64,000 nt of DNA from Flavobacteriaceae bacterium (GTDB lineage: Bacteria; Bacteroidota; Bacteroidia; Flavobacteriales; Flavobacteriaceae), in assembly GCA_028280265.1 (NCBI GenBank), contig JANQMD010000004.1, forward strand, positions 31,196 to 95,195, given 5' to 3'. Of the stretch, positions 17,460 to 26,765 are shown in pieces; position 1 is the stretch's first letter; each line of letters begins with the position of its first letter. A program made the translations under genes and the position numbers. A model generated the notes under the pieces. It was given only the letters and a program-made list of their open reading frames with translations, was not told the DNA's origin and ran no database searches.

Positions 17460-18143
17460 TTAGCTACGCTGAACGTCGCTCGCCATTTTTATGGCTCGCA
17501 ACATTTCTCTTTTCCCTGGTGGTCCGGGTAAACGTTCTACTTTGAAACCGACTTCCTGCATGGCTCTTCTTACAGATCCCTTGGAAGAATAGGTCACTAA
17601 AACTCCATTTACTTTTAGAGCCTTGTACATCAAAGAAAATATGTCTTTTGTCCATAGATTGGGCTGCACTCTGGCTCCAAAAGCATCAAAATAAATAAGG
17701 TCATACATATCTTGATCTTCGATTTCATGAAAAAACTGTTTTCTTTTGGTCAACGAGAAATTTGGAGATATCACTTGACTCTCTTCCCAAGAGTTTTGAT
17801 GCATCTCCCAAAAAGTAGTTTGATACCCCTTTGCTTTTAACTCAGAAGCATAATTCAGCTGTAGAATTTCTTCCATAGCTACAGGATATGCCTCCACCCC
17901 TACGTAATCTATTTCCAGTTTTCTTTTTTCAGACTCTAAAAATGTAATAAATGCATTCAGGCCCGTACCAAATCCTATCTCTAAAATGGAAACTTGCGAC
18001 TGTGAGCAAACATCCAATCCATTCTTGATAAAGACATGATAAGCTTCCTGAATAGCCCCGTGTTTGGAATGATACTGCTCGTTCCAATCGGGTAAATGAA
18101 TGGTTGTAGAACCATCAGAAGTTGTAATGATTTCTCTTTTCAA
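17460..18143 (-). CDS. mnmD: tRNA 5-methylaminomethyl-2-thiouridine methyltransferase MnmD
   Basis: A 227-residue SAM-dependent methyltransferase, the stand-alone MnmD half of MnmC. The SAM motif is SILEIGFGTGLNAFIT near residues 49-64, and the family signature DLIYFDAFGARVQPNLWT is clear, followed by GVLVTYSSKGSVRRAMQEVGFKVERLPGPPGKREM. It completes mnm5s2U34 in the anticodon of certain tRNAs. No MnmC oxidase domain is fused, as usual in Bacteroidota. It lies downstream of the DUF4920 gene but a terminator separates them. Confidence 0.92.
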   Translation of the reverse strand: MKREIITTSDGSTTIHLPDWNEQYHSKHGAIQEAYHVFIKNGLDVCSQSQVSILEIGFGTGLNAFITFLESEKRKLEIDYVGVEAYPVAMEEILQLNYASELKAKGYQTTFWEMHQNSWEESQVISPNFSLTKRKQFFHEIEDQDMYDLIYFDAFGARVQPNLWTKDIFSLMYKALKVNGVLVTYSSKGSVRRAMQEVGFKVERLPGPPGKREMLRAIKMASDVQRS

Positions 18144-18160
18144 CTGTATTTATTATTACG

Positions 18161-18195
18161 AAAAAATGGTGTCTTCGACTTCGCTCAGACACCAT
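18161..18195 (-). terminator. terminator downstream of the DUF4920 gene
   Basis: Read on the minus strand, ATGGTGTCT (18195-18187) and AGACACCAT (18074 side, 18174-18166) form a perfect 9-bp stem with a 12-nt loop gagcgaagtcga, followed by six Ts. The loop sequence is that of a common flavobacterial dispersed repeat. It would end the DUF4920 transcript before mnmD. Confidence 0.75.
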
Positions 18196-18305
18196 CATCC
18201 TTATTTTTCAAACTCTAGGTTGTTTGATTATTAGAAAGATAGATTTTTAAAATATGAATGAGTCGATCAAAAATCCAGCAATCCTGAAATCTAAGAATCT
18301 AGATA

Positions 18306-18809
18306 CTACTTTTTCATCAAAACACCGCTAGCTTCGAAAGCCAACTCTAATTTAGGTTCTGTAATTTTTGCGATCTCTTCTTTGCTTTTCCCAGCATCTT
18401 CAGCATAGTGTTTTAGCTCGTCTACAGACACTTCTTTTACGAAAGCCTTTCCTTCAACTATTACTTCTTTTCCATGAGAATCTAAAGGCATAAAGAATCC
18501 ATAATCTTTAAAACGCACCATAATGGTCTCTTCAGTTTCTCCCGCTGGCAATTTTATCCAACATCCTTTTTTAGAGCATACTTCTTTGATGGAAGATGCG
18601 AACTTAAGATTGATTGTATCTCCTGCTTTTAGCCCTTGATACTTACTCAATGCATCTATAGAAGTCAAATAATCTGCATCAGAAATTTCAGCTCCATAGG
18701 AGTTATAGACGCTAGCTGTTTCTTTCTTTTCTTCTTTTTTCTCCTCTTTATTTGCCTTACAGGATACAACAAGAACTGATACGACAAGAATCATTAATAG
18801 CTTTTTCAT
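18306..18809 (-). CDS. DUF4920 lipoprotein
   Basis: A 167-residue lipoprotein. The signal peptide MKKLLMILVVSVLVVSC ends in a lipobox, followed by a Lys/Glu-rich linker (KEEKKEEKKE) and a DUF4920 domain with YGAEISDADYLT, KEVCSKKGCWIKL and MVRFKDYGFFMPLDSHGKEVIVEG. The paired cysteines in CSKKGCW suggest a metal site or disulfide. The function of DUF4920 is unknown. It is divergent from ilvE. Confidence 0.88.
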   Translation of the reverse strand: MKKLLMILVVSVLVVSCKANKEEKKEEKKETASVYNSYGAEISDADYLTSIDALSKYQGLKAGDTINLKFASSIKEVCSKKGCWIKLPAGETEETIMVRFKDYGFFMPLDSHGKEVIVEGKAFVKEVSVDELKHYAEDAGKSKEEIAKITEPKLELAFEASGVLMKK

Positions 18810-18898
18810 GATTAAGTTTAAATTTTATGTAGAACAAAGATAGTTGTTTAGAATCAAAGCATTCCCAAGGTTTTATTAAAAACGAGCTTAAAATTTTA

Positions 18899-18906
18899 TA
18901 CCTTTG
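18899..18906 (+). promoter_or_regulatory. candidate -7 box upstream of ilvE
   Basis: TACCTTTG fits TAnnTTTG, 25 bp before the ilvE ATG and pointing toward it; no clear -33 element was found. Confidence 0.4.
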
Positions 18907-18931
18907 CTGCCTCTTAATTAAAGATTGTAAC

Positions 18932-19987
18932 ATGTCCATACACATCCAAATTCAAAACATTGAAAATTCTAGAATCGATTCTGTAGATTTTAACAATTTA
19001 TCTTTTGGGAAAGTTTTTTCAGATCATATGTTTGTCTGCGATTATATTAATGGATCTTGGCAAAATCCTACTATTGAGCCCTATGGACCTATAACATTAA
19101 GTCCTTCTGCAAAAATCTTTCATTATGGTCAGTCTGTTTTTGAAGGTATGAAAGCTTACAAAGATGCTGATGAGAATGTATTTCTTTTCCGTCCTGACGA
19201 AAACTGGAAACGATTGAACATTTCTTCAAGTCGTCTGATGATTCCTGAAGTCCCTGAGGATATTTTTATGGAAGGTTTAAAAAAATTACTAGAGGTTGAC
19301 AAAGCTTGGATTCCAACTTCAGATGGAAGTTCGCTATACATTCGACCTTTTATTTTTGCCTCTGGAGAAGGTTTTCATGCATCTCCTGCAGATAACTACC
19401 GCCTCATTATTGCTACGGCTCCTTCTGGAGCTTATTTTGCTGGTAAAGTAAGAGTCGCTATTGAAGAAAAATATGCAAGAGCTGCCAATGGAGGTGTAGG
19501 ATTTGCGAAAGCTGGAGGAAACTATGCAGCACAGTTCTACCCAACACAACTTGCCATCGAAAAAGGCTACCATCAAGTGATTTGGACAGATGACAATACA
19601 CATGAATACATTGAAGAAGCAGGTGCTATGAATGTGTTCATTCGTATCAATGACACGCTTATTACCAGCCCTACCAATGATCGAATCTTAGATGGTGTTA
19701 CTCGAAAGAGTGTGATTCAGATTGCGCAAGATCAAGGGATTTCTGTAGAAGTGAGAAAAATTTCCGTTTCAGAAGTTATAGAGGCAGCTAAGAATGGCTC
19801 TCTAAAAGAGATCTTTGGTGCTGGAACTGCTGCCGTGATTTCTCCAATCGCTACTTTTGGATATCAAGGAACTGATTATGATTTACCTGAATTGACTGAG
19901 AGTTTTGCTGCTACTTTGAAGCGACAAATTACCGATATCCAAACCAATAAGACTCATGATCCTTATGGTTGGAGGGTTCAAGTATAA
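18932..19987 (+). CDS. ilvE: branched-chain amino acid aminotransferase
   Basis: A 351-residue class IV PLP aminotransferase of the long (BCAT type II) form. The PLP lysine lies in GVGFAKAGGNYAAQFY, and EYIEEAGAMNVF and the LDGVTRKSV region are characteristic. It interconverts valine, leucine and isoleucine with their keto acids using glutamate/2-oxoglutarate. No start ambiguity: the ATG at 18932 follows a Bacteroidota promoter box. The MBL-fold gene follows immediately. Confidence 0.95.
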   Translation: MSIHIQIQNIENSRIDSVDFNNLSFGKVFSDHMFVCDYINGSWQNPTIEPYGPITLSPSAKIFHYGQSVFEGMKAYKDADENVFLFRPDENWKRLNISSSRLMIPEVPEDIFMEGLKKLLEVDKAWIPTSDGSSLYIRPFIFASGEGFHASPADNYRLIIATAPSGAYFAGKVRVAIEEKYARAANGGVGFAKAGGNYAAQFYPTQLAIEKGYHQVIWTDDNTHEYIEEAGAMNVFIRINDTLITSPTNDRILDGVTRKSVIQIAQDQGISVEVRKISVSEVIEAAKNGSLKEIFGAGTAAVISPIATFGYQGTDYDLPELTESFAATLKRQITDIQTNKTHDPYGWRVQV

Positions 19988-19996
19988 TTGTATTTC

Positions 19997-20944
19997 ATGA
20001 AGAAAATTCTCTTTCTTTTCGTTGTGCTACTTTGCATAAGTTGTCATCGTTTACAGAAAGAAACTTCTTCTGATCCAATCCAATCTAATCAATACCTTAC
20101 CGTTTTAGGAATTGCTCAAGATGGTGGATTTCCTCATATTGGTTGTCAGAAGACCTTTTGCACTCAACATTATCAGGGAAAATTACCCTCACAAAAAGTG
20201 GTGTCTTTGGGTTTGGTTGATCTTTCGGCTAAAAAGAAATTTCTTTTCGAAGCTACTCCAGATATAACTACTCAATTAGATGATTTAGAACGAAATCATT
20301 TAAAAACAAATACCATCATTGATGGTGTGTTTTTGACCCATGCGCATATTGGGCATTACACAGGCTTAATGTATTTTGGACGCGAAGCTTTGGGTAAAAA
20401 AAATATTCCGGTGTATGCCATGCCCAAGATGAAGTCATTTCTAGAAAGTAATGGCCCGTGGAGTCAGTTGATCGCTTTGAAAAATATTGCATTGCAAGAA
20501 CTAAAAAATGATCGTACAATTCAAGTAAGCAATGCTTTAAAAGTGATTCCTTTTTTGGTTCCGCACAGAGATGAATTTTCAGAAACTGTAGGATATAAGA
20601 TTCAAGGAAAAAAGAAAACAGCACTTTTCATTCCCGATATTAACAAATGGCATTTATGGGGAAAGAATATTGTGGAAGAAGTAAAGAAAGTAGATTATGC
20701 TTTTTTAGACGCAACCTTTTTTAAAGATGGAGAGATTAATAGACCTATGAGTGAGGTTCCACATCCCTTTATTGAAGAAACTATGACTTTGTTCAAAAAT
20801 GAATCTGAGGAAACCAAAAACAAAGTCATCTTTATCCACTTTAACCATAGCAATCCTGTAATGCAATCGAATGCTTCGGAAAGAAAAGCACTCGAAAAAC
20901 AGGGTTTTCGAGTGGCTAAAGAAGGTCAAATTTTTGACCTGTAA
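19997..20944 (+). CDS. PqqB-like metallo-beta-lactamase-fold lipoprotein
   Basis: About 315 residues. A TTG at 19988 is in frame, but the ATG at 19997 opens a lipoprotein signal, MKKILFLFVVLLCISC. The mature part resembles PqqB-like MBL proteins (LGIAQDGGFPHIGCQKTFC, LFEATPDITTQL). The metal motif is THAHIGHY, so the usual Asp of HxHxDH is Gly. Later metal-region elements (VPHRDEFSETVGY, LDATFF, FIHFNHSNP) are present. No other pqq gene is near and the protein is exported, so it is unlikely to serve PQQ synthesis; function open. Probably cotranscribed with ilvE (9 bp gap). Confidence 0.8.
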   Translation: MKKILFLFVVLLCISCHRLQKETSSDPIQSNQYLTVLGIAQDGGFPHIGCQKTFCTQHYQGKLPSQKVVSLGLVDLSAKKKFLFEATPDITTQLDDLERNHLKTNTIIDGVFLTHAHIGHYTGLMYFGREALGKKNIPVYAMPKMKSFLESNGPWSQLIALKNIALQELKNDRTIQVSNALKVIPFLVPHRDEFSETVGYKIQGKKKTALFIPDINKWHLWGKNIVEEVKKVDYAFLDATFFKDGEINRPMSEVPHPFIEETMTLFKNESEETKNKVIFIHFNHSNPVMQSNASERKALEKQGFRVAKEGQIFDL

Positions 20945-20945
20945 T

Positions 20946-21332
20946 TTATGAATCTAAAATCTTTTGAATGTCTGGCTTGAAGTAGTTAGGTCCTTTTAAA
21001 ACCTTTCCGTCTTCTCGATAAATAGGTTTTCCATCTTCTCCTAATTTACTCATATTACTACGCTGGATTTCATCGAAAACCTCTACAATTTTATGTTGCA
21101 TTCCGTGTTCTATGATGGTGCCTGCTAAAATGTATAGCATGTCTCCTAATGCATCGGCAACTTCAACCAAATCGTTGTTGTTGGTAGCTTCAAAATACTC
21201 TTCATTTTCTTCTTTCATCAAATTGAAGCGAAGTAGATTTCTATCTTCTCCAATATTGGCAGTCGGTTCGTTTTTAATTCCTAATCCAAATGCTGTGTGA
21301 AATTCGTGAACAGCGTCTGTGTATTTTTTCAT
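20946..21332 (-). CDS. MazG-like nucleoside triphosphate pyrophosphohydrolase
   Basis: A 128-residue all-alpha NTP pyrophosphohydrolase. The metal-binding helices are visible as LMKEENEEYFEATNNNDLVEVADALGDMLYI, giving EExxE followed by ExxD. A C-terminal segment (GKPIYREDGKVLKGPNYFKPDI) is typical of the phosphoribosyl-ATP-diphosphohydrolase-like relatives in flavobacteria. It likely hydrolyses a non-canonical or excess NTP to NMP and pyrophosphate. It converges on the MBL-fold gene with a 1-bp gap. Confidence 0.85.
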   Translation of the reverse strand: MKKYTDAVHEFHTAFGLGIKNEPTANIGEDRNLLRFNLMKEENEEYFEATNNNDLVEVADALGDMLYILAGTIIEHGMQHKIVEVFDEIQRSNMSKLGEDGKPIYREDGKVLKGPNYFKPDIQKILDS

Positions 21333-21412
21333 TTAGTATTTATTTTTATAATTTAAGACCTCTCAACTGCACCTATCTGCCGACAATACAGATTCGAGGT
21401 TGTCCTTTTATT

Positions 21413-22135
21413 TTAAATTGCTTTTTTCAATAACCAGGCAGGAGCAATTTTCAATACAAAAGCAATAATTGCCCAGCGTTTTGAAATGTAGGCTACTCGT
21501 TTTTTCTTTTTAATCGCTGCATAGATCTGCTTTGTGGCTTTCTCTAAAGAAACCATCCAAAAGATTCCATCTCCTAATGCCATGGCTGTATCGACAAAAC
21601 CTGGTCGGATATCTGTAATAAAAACCTGATTCGACTTAATAGTTTTTGTCTTGATATACAGACTTTCTAAATAGGCTTTTTGATAGGCTTTGGAAGCGAA
21701 ATAAGCTGGTGCTCCTCTGTTCCCTCTAATTGATGCAATGGAGGTAATTCCAACCAAATGCCCAAAACTTTGCTCTCTAAATAAGTTGTAAGCTAGATCA
21801 TATAATTTGGTAACACCAACAACATTTGTTTTGATGGTTTCTGACTCTTTTTCCCACTCTAATTTGGGGTTGATATGTCCAACTCCTGAAGACTGAACAA
21901 TCAAATCTATTTTCTCGAAATCTCTTAGTATTTCGAAAAACACCTTTTCTACTTGCCCTACTTCTTGAATATCATTTTGATAAATTTCAACCAGATTGGA
22001 ATATTGGATTTTAATTTCCAAAAGCTTTTCCTTTCTCCGGCCTGTAACTGCAACTTTGTACCCTTCTTTTACTAAAAGATCAGTCAATGCTCTTCCTATT
22101 CCAGAAGTAGCTCCAAAAATAATCGCGGTTTTCAC
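21413..22135 (-). CDS. short-chain dehydrogenase/reductase (SDR)
   Basis: A 240-residue classical SDR. The NAD(P)-binding motif is IFGATSGIGRAL at residues 6-17 (TGxxxGIG variant), with NAG replaced by QSSGVGH, and the active site YFASKAYQKAYLES carries YxxxK. Arg residues after the second strand (TGRRKEKL) favour NADPH. Substrate unknown. Downstream of the methyltransferase gene by about 100 bp on the same strand. Confidence 0.88.
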   Translation of the reverse strand: MKTAIIFGATSGIGRALTDLLVKEGYKVAVTGRRKEKLLEIKIQYSNLVEIYQNDIQEVGQVEKVFFEILRDFEKIDLIVQSSGVGHINPKLEWEKESETIKTNVVGVTKLYDLAYNLFREQSFGHLVGITSIASIRGNRGAPAYFASKAYQKAYLESLYIKTKTIKSNQVFITDIRPGFVDTAMALGDGIFWMVSLEKATKQIYAAIKKKKRVAYISKRWAIIAFVLKIAPAWLLKKAI

Positions 22136-22235
22136 TTATGAAAAATATGAATGGTAAATTACAAATTAAGCACTTTTTCCGAATCCTTTTTTAAATCAAT
22201 CTAAAGAATTCTTTCAGTTTCTTTACAGGGTTAAG

Positions 22236-22928
22236 TTAATTTTTATACTCTATCAAAACATAAAATTCATGTGGTGTTCTATATAGAATTTCACTTTGTG
22301 AGAAACCTATTTCACCTCCCCATTTTTCATAGGTTGTTAGTGCTTCTGGAAAATCTTCGTTTATCATATGCTCTTCAATAAGCTGCATAGAATCGCTAGG
22401 AATTTTTGCCCAAGCCTTTTTATAAACCTCAATTTGCTTTCGATTAATCTCGTCTACTGTTTCTTCTCCCCTTACTACATCATACAATAAAAATAGTCCT
22501 CCAGGTTTTAGCGATTTTTTTACTTCTTTAAAGACCTTCTTTTTGTCTTCTGTCTTCAGGTGATGCAATGAGAACCCGCAGCTTATGATCTGAAATTTTG
22601 TGTTATTTTTTTTAAGAAAATCCAGCAAATCTTCACAGTGCAAATCCACTTCCCAACCCGAATAACCTGATAGATTAATTTCAGCATCTTTCAAAGCTGA
22701 TTCAGATAAATCTACACCTACATAATTTATTGGTGCTTCTTTGGGAAATAACTGACTTGTGAGGTATGCGTCTCCACAACCCAAATCTAAGAACGTAATC
22801 GACCTATTTTCTTCGAGAATATTTAATCTTTTTTTAGTTACATGAATCAATTCCTCGTGATACATATAATTATGTCGTACGATTTCCTCATACAAATTGA
22901 ACTTTTTAAAAATCTTATGTGTTTTCAT
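22236..22928 (-). CDS. class I SAM-dependent methyltransferase
   Basis: A 230-residue methyltransferase. Motif I is ITFLDLGCGDAYLTSQL near residues 43-59, with YVGVDLSESAL (motif II) and the FQIISCGFSLHHLKTEDKK stretch (motif IV). The rest is variable, so the substrate cannot be named. Single gene, divergent from a small membrane-protein gene. Confidence 0.85.
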   Translation of the reverse strand: MKTHKIFKKFNLYEEIVRHNYMYHEELIHVTKKRLNILEENRSITFLDLGCGDAYLTSQLFPKEAPINYVGVDLSESALKDAEINLSGYSGWEVDLHCEDLLDFLKKNNTKFQIISCGFSLHHLKTEDKKKVFKEVKKSLKPGGLFLLYDVVRGEETVDEINRKQIEVYKKAWAKIPSDSMQLIEEHMINEDFPEALTTYEKWGGEIGFSQSEILYRTPHEFYVLIEYKN

Positions 22929-22965
22929 AATTCTGAATAAAGATTCTCACTCAAATTTTAATTCT

Positions 22966-22973
22966 TAATTTTG
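22966..22973 (+). promoter_or_regulatory. candidate -7 box upstream of the 65-aa membrane protein gene
   Basis: TAATTTTG matches TAnnTTTG, 16 bp upstream of the ATG at 22990. Confidence 0.4.
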
Positions 22974-22989
22974 CTAAAAATACAATTTT

Positions 22990-23187
22990 ATGTTCACTAC
23001 TGGACGACTCATCTTTATCGTTTTTTTTGTTACGGCTTTCGTTATTTTAATGGTCATCTCTTATCGAAAAGACGGTAAAAATCATCAATCGTATTACAAA
23101 GGAGCTGCTAAAAAAGTAGCCTTCTACGGCACCTTGGGAATTATCATTTTTGTAGTGCTTCGTTATTTGACAGCTATTTTCTTTTAA
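22990..23187 (+). CDS. 65-residue two-span membrane protein
   Basis: Two hydrophobic helices (LIFIVFFVTAFVILMVIS and VAFYGTLGIIIFVVLRYLTAIFF) flank a basic loop (RKDGKNHQSYYKGAAKK). It has its own promoter box and a normal ATG. No known family recognised. Function unknown. Confidence 0.7.
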   Translation: MFTTGRLIFIVFFVTAFVILMVISYRKDGKNHQSYYKGAAKKVAFYGTLGIIIFVVLRYLTAIFF

Positions 23188-23396
23188 ATACTACTAGTCC
23201 TCAGGTTTTAGCATAAAAATACTTGTATAAAGTTCTCTTATCAGCTTTGAACCTTTTTCACTTTGTCACTTTGAGATTCTCACATCACTTTCCCTTCGAC
23301 TCTGTTCAGGGTGACAGCTCCTCAGAATAACACTATAACATTGTTACATTTTCAAATCGTCAAATTAGTACATTGATGCATTATTTAATCCTCAAA
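23188..23396. repeat. intergenic region with a dispersed repeat
   Basis: Contains tcccttcgactctgttcagggtgaca at 23291-23316, a partial copy of a common flavobacterial dispersed repeat (its first part, cccttcgactctgttcaggg, is itself nearly palindromic). Nothing else is seen. Confidence 0.5.
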
Positions 23397-24317
23397 TTAC
23401 ATACTTTCCAGTCTGTCTAACTTGTCATGATCTAAAATGGTATCGCCATTTTCATTAAAGGCAAATGAAGGCATAAATTTTTGATCTACTTGCAATTGAT
23501 CAAATTTGTAGGAATAAATTTTAAATAGTTTTTGAGAGAACGCCTCGTCATGATACTGCATTAAAATATAAAGTTCAGCATCTAGATTTTTTAGTTCATC
23601 ATTGGAATATTTAGCTAATGGACTCTCTTCATCCAGCTCGTGAACCAAGGTCCAGATAGTTGGTAAGTACATGATTTTATCTCTCTCTAATTTCAACTGA
23701 TAGAAATTCCTTCGGTAGTTATCTAGTTTTTCATCCAACTCGGTTACAGCTAAAGTTACAGTTACTTGAGGCTCAATCATCATGTTTTTCCGACTGTTCA
23801 TCAGGCGAAACATAACTGCCCTGTGCTCTTTAAAATCTCTAACAATTAAATGCTTGCTAAATTTAATCGCTGCCTTGGGTTTTGAGAATCGACCGTATAA
23901 CAATCCTGTAATGAATGAAAAACCTAACAATCCGATCATCGCCTGAAAAGAAGCGATGATATTTGCTATCAAGCCCTGAGGCGCGATCCCTCCATAACCA
24001 ACCGTAGTGATCGTTTGCGCGCTAAAAAAGAATCCATTCAATAAGTCTCTCAATGTGTTTCCAGTCGATGGTGTGATTTGCTCGATTCCGATCAGATTGT
24101 AGAGAATGGCAAAAAAGATGTTGATGAGTGTGTAAATCATCAACACATACAAGAAAAATTTCCACCAAGACACTTCAATCAAATAGGAATAGAGGTCGTG
24201 CATTCCTGATTTTCTGTTGACATGGATTACATTAGAACTTCCATCATCATTGATGATTTTTTTCGCGTTCTTAGAGGAGCGATATCCAAATCCCGGGTCT
24301 TTTACTTTTTTAGCCAT
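23397..24317 (-). CDS. inward-rectifier-type potassium channel (Kir family)
   Basis: A 306-residue channel with two membrane helices near residues 52-75 and 118-145. The pore loop and selectivity filter are TITTVGYGGIAP, near residues 100-110. The following C-terminal domain (SKHLIVRDFKEHRAVMFRLMNSRKNMMIEPQVTVTLAVTE) is the cytoplasmic immunoglobulin-like domain of Kir channels. It conducts K+ and is probably gated by lipids or ligands. It ends before an intergenic repeat and starts 15 bp downstream of the M24 peptidase gene's stop on the same strand. Confidence 0.93.
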   Translation of the reverse strand: MAKKVKDPGFGYRSSKNAKKIINDDGSSNVIHVNRKSGMHDLYSYLIEVSWWKFFLYVLMIYTLINIFFAILYNLIGIEQITPSTGNTLRDLLNGFFFSAQTITTVGYGGIAPQGLIANIIASFQAMIGLLGFSFITGLLYGRFSKPKAAIKFSKHLIVRDFKEHRAVMFRLMNSRKNMMIEPQVTVTLAVTELDEKLDNYRRNFYQLKLERDKIMYLPTIWTLVHELDEESPLAKYSNDELKNLDAELYILMQYHDEAFSQKLFKIYSYKFDQLQVDQKFMPSFAFNENGDTILDHDKLDRLESM

Positions 24318-24332
24318 GCTCTTAAAACTTCG

Positions 24333-25652
24333 CTATTTTATTTTGATTGGTTTGATACTCGTTTGTCTCTCATTTACATATTCAAAAACGCCATCACCAT
24401 AAAAACCAGCTTCTTCCAACATGATTCTGATATTTTTCTGCCACTCAGGAATATTTACTGTAACGTTCAACTCTATCGCGTAAGCTGTATTCTTATGCAA
24501 AGTATAATCTCCATTGAAAGGGACGCCTCCTTGAGAATCCCACATACCAATGGTAGTTCCTGCACTATGTCCATATTTTCCCAATGGGTGCGAATAAATT
24601 GCTGGTTTTAAACCTTCTTTTTTAGCTTCTGAAAGGGAGTTCAATAAGATCTCATTTCCTGTTTTACCTGTTTTCATGTTGGTTGTTAAGATATCTTGTA
24701 ACCTGTTTCCTTTTTTAAATGCTGAAGAAAGAAAATCGGGGACTTTGTTTTCATTATCGTGCAAAACATACGCATGCTGTTGACAATCGGTATTGAGTCC
24801 TATGTAGGTAATCCCAAAATCGCAATGCAACAAGTCGCCTTTCTGGATCACTTTCCCTTTATTTCGTTTCGTAAACGAGTAGATATGAGATTTTAATTCT
24901 TCTTTGGTTCTTTGTACATCTATGGTAGGGTGAAACCACGTTTCTAAGCCTAAATCTGTTACTTTCTGACGCATCCACCAAACCACATCATCTGTCGTAG
25001 TTTTACCAGGCGCAATGACTTTGTTAGAGAATGCTTCATCAATGATATCATGTGTGATTTGCACCAATTCTCTAAATAGTTTTAACTCTTTTTCTGTACG
25101 AGTTTCTATCCATCCTATGGCTAGCTTCTCTGCTGAAACTAATCTTGTTTTTAATGAATCTGGTAAGTTCTTTTTTAACTCATCATAATCTGTTTTCACC
25201 AGACCATCAGCCAAAGGGAAATGAGATGAATAATTGATTCCTATTTTTTTCGGGTTTCTTTTTGAAATGATATCCACTAACGCTTTCCATTGATCAGGCT
25301 GTTTTTCTTTTTGCCATGCCGATTTGATACTTTTTCCAATATCATATCTGGCCACAGCTATTCTTTCCATTGTATCTTTTTCCTTATTTCTATAAAACAC
25401 CATCATGGTTCTTCGTCTTGCATTCAACCAATTAGCTGGTAACATGGTTTTCATGACAGGGTCTTCATTGTATTCTCTGGAAATGATTAACCACATATCA
25501 ATATTCGTATCATCCATCAATTGAGGCAATAGATTTTGAAATCGGTCTTCTAACAAATCATCCTTTAATGCTGCTCTTTCTCTTTCGGATAAAATTTGAG
25601 AACTTGCAATATGAAATGTAAATAGCAATACAACAAAAAGAATATATTTCAT
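24333..25652 (-). CDS. exported M24 family metallopeptidase (Xaa-Pro aminopeptidase-like)
   Basis: A 439-residue pita-bread peptidase with a signal peptide (YILFVVLLFTFHIASSQ). The dinuclear metal ligands are recognisable: Asp in HCDFGITY, Asp in IGLNTDC, His in SHPLGKYGHSAG, Glu in YAIELNVTV and Glu in IMLEEAGFY. It is an aminopeptidase-P-like enzyme that could trim proline-containing peptides in the periplasm. The N-terminal domain (about 40-200) is creatinase-like. It may be cotranscribed with the Kir channel downstream. Confidence 0.88.
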   Translation of the reverse strand: MKYILFVVLLFTFHIASSQILSERERAALKDDLLEDRFQNLLPQLMDDTNIDMWLIISREYNEDPVMKTMLPANWLNARRRTMMVFYRNKEKDTMERIAVARYDIGKSIKSAWQKEKQPDQWKALVDIISKRNPKKIGINYSSHFPLADGLVKTDYDELKKNLPDSLKTRLVSAEKLAIGWIETRTEKELKLFRELVQITHDIIDEAFSNKVIAPGKTTTDDVVWWMRQKVTDLGLETWFHPTIDVQRTKEELKSHIYSFTKRNKGKVIQKGDLLHCDFGITYIGLNTDCQQHAYVLHDNENKVPDFLSSAFKKGNRLQDILTTNMKTGKTGNEILLNSLSEAKKEGLKPAIYSHPLGKYGHSAGTTIGMWDSQGGVPFNGDYTLHKNTAYAIELNVTVNIPEWQKNIRIMLEEAGFYGDGVFEYVNERQTSIKPIKIK

Positions 25653-25766
25653 GGTTTGGTAATTTTTCCTAAAGATACTTTATCCTTATCAAATGTTAAA
25701 ACTTGTCTTCTAGCGAAACTTTCGGAACGGTTTTTGTAACTTTATTCATCATTAAACACTCTCATT

Positions 25767-26207
25767 ATGAAAAACTTATATAAAATCTTTGGCATTTTCA
25801 TTCTTGGAGTGACTCTCTACGCATGTAGCTCATCTCCTGTAAAAAATGTGAAAAAAGAAAAAGAGGAGCCTGTAGTGATTGCTAATGACAGTCTAGAATA
25901 TGAAATTATCATTTTAGACATCGGTTTCAATGCCTTTTTAAATTCCAGAGCAAAACCAATTGGTTACTACTCTAAAGAGTATATGGAAATGTGGAATGAA
26001 GTGTATGTAACTACTTGGAACAACAGAGCCCAATTTCCAACCAGATACGATCCTGAAATTTACAGAAACATCATTGATTACGACCGTAAAATTGATTATG
26101 GAATGGATGTCAATTATAAGCTATTCAACTACTTTCAATTTGCTCAGCTGAAATACAATATGCGTCTAGATGCTGGCGGAACTGGAGGTCCTATAAGGAT
26201 TAAGTGA
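25767..26207 (+). CDS. lipoprotein, DUF6146-like
   Basis: A 146-residue lipoprotein (signal MKNLYKIFGIFILGVTLYAC). The mature part contains NDSLEYEIIILDIGFNAFLNSRAKPIGYYSKEYME and RYDPEIYRNIIDYDRKIDYGMDVNYKLFNYFQFAQLKYN, a pattern I associate with the flavobacterial DUF6146 family. Function unknown. It converges on folA with a 4-bp gap. Confidence 0.75.
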   Translation: MKNLYKIFGIFILGVTLYACSSSPVKNVKKEKEEPVVIANDSLEYEIIILDIGFNAFLNSRAKPIGYYSKEYMEMWNEVYVTTWNNRAQFPTRYDPEIYRNIIDYDRKIDYGMDVNYKLFNYFQFAQLKYNMRLDAGGTGGPIRIK

Positions 26208-26211
26208 CTTA

Positions 26212-26700
26212 TTAACTCCGCTGAAAGGATACAAAGCTGTAGTTGAATTGGTTCTTCTCATCAGCTTCAAAGTTTTCTCTGCTGGTTTCTTCCCAAACCG
26301 AAGTATTAATTTTTGGAAAAAACACATCTGCATCAAAATCTGAATGGACTAACGTGATATCTAATTGGTCAGCTAGGTTGTTTTCTATGGCTTGTTTATA
26401 GATTTGTGCTCCTCCAATGATGAATGTTTTTTCTTCAGTTTTTACCAAATCGATAGCAGCTTCTAGACTATGAACTACATCACATCCTTCTCGATGATAT
26501 TGCTTATTTCGTGTAACAATAATAGATCTTCTATTCGGCAATGGCTTTCCAATGGATTCAAAAGTATTTCTCCCCATAATGATGGAATGTCCAGAGGTTA
26601 CTTTCTTAAATCTTTTTAAATCTGCTGATAAGTGCCAAATTAGGTCGTTGTCTTTTCCTAGCTCGTTGTTTCTTCCAATAGCAGCTATAATAACAATCAT
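26212..26700 (-). CDS. folA: dihydrofolate reductase
   Basis: A 162-residue DHFR. The N-terminal IVIIAAIGRNNELGKDNDLIWHLSADLKRFK, with the catalytic Asp in DNDLIWHL, the MGRNTFESIGKPLPNRRSIIVTRN block and the FIIGGAQIYKQAI motif are all standard. It reduces dihydrofolate to tetrahydrofolate with NADPH, feeding one-carbon metabolism and the thyA reaction. A short ORF lies between it and thyA; the folA/thyA pair is typical. Confidence 0.95.
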   Translation of the reverse strand: MIVIIAAIGRNNELGKDNDLIWHLSADLKRFKKVTSGHSIIMGRNTFESIGKPLPNRRSIIVTRNKQYHREGCDVVHSLEAAIDLVKTEEKTFIIGGAQIYKQAIENNLADQLDITLVHSDFDADVFFPKINTSVWEETSRENFEADEKNQFNYSFVSFQRS

Positions 26701-26765
26701 GAATATTTTTTAGATCTGTTTATTAATGGTTGTGCTTCATAAAAAAAGAGTTCTAAATGACTCTT

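Noticed and set aside
20316..20624. Antisense ORFs with more than 60 codons within known genes
   Set aside because: They overlap confidently identified genes, lack domains and show compositional bias from the opposite strand.
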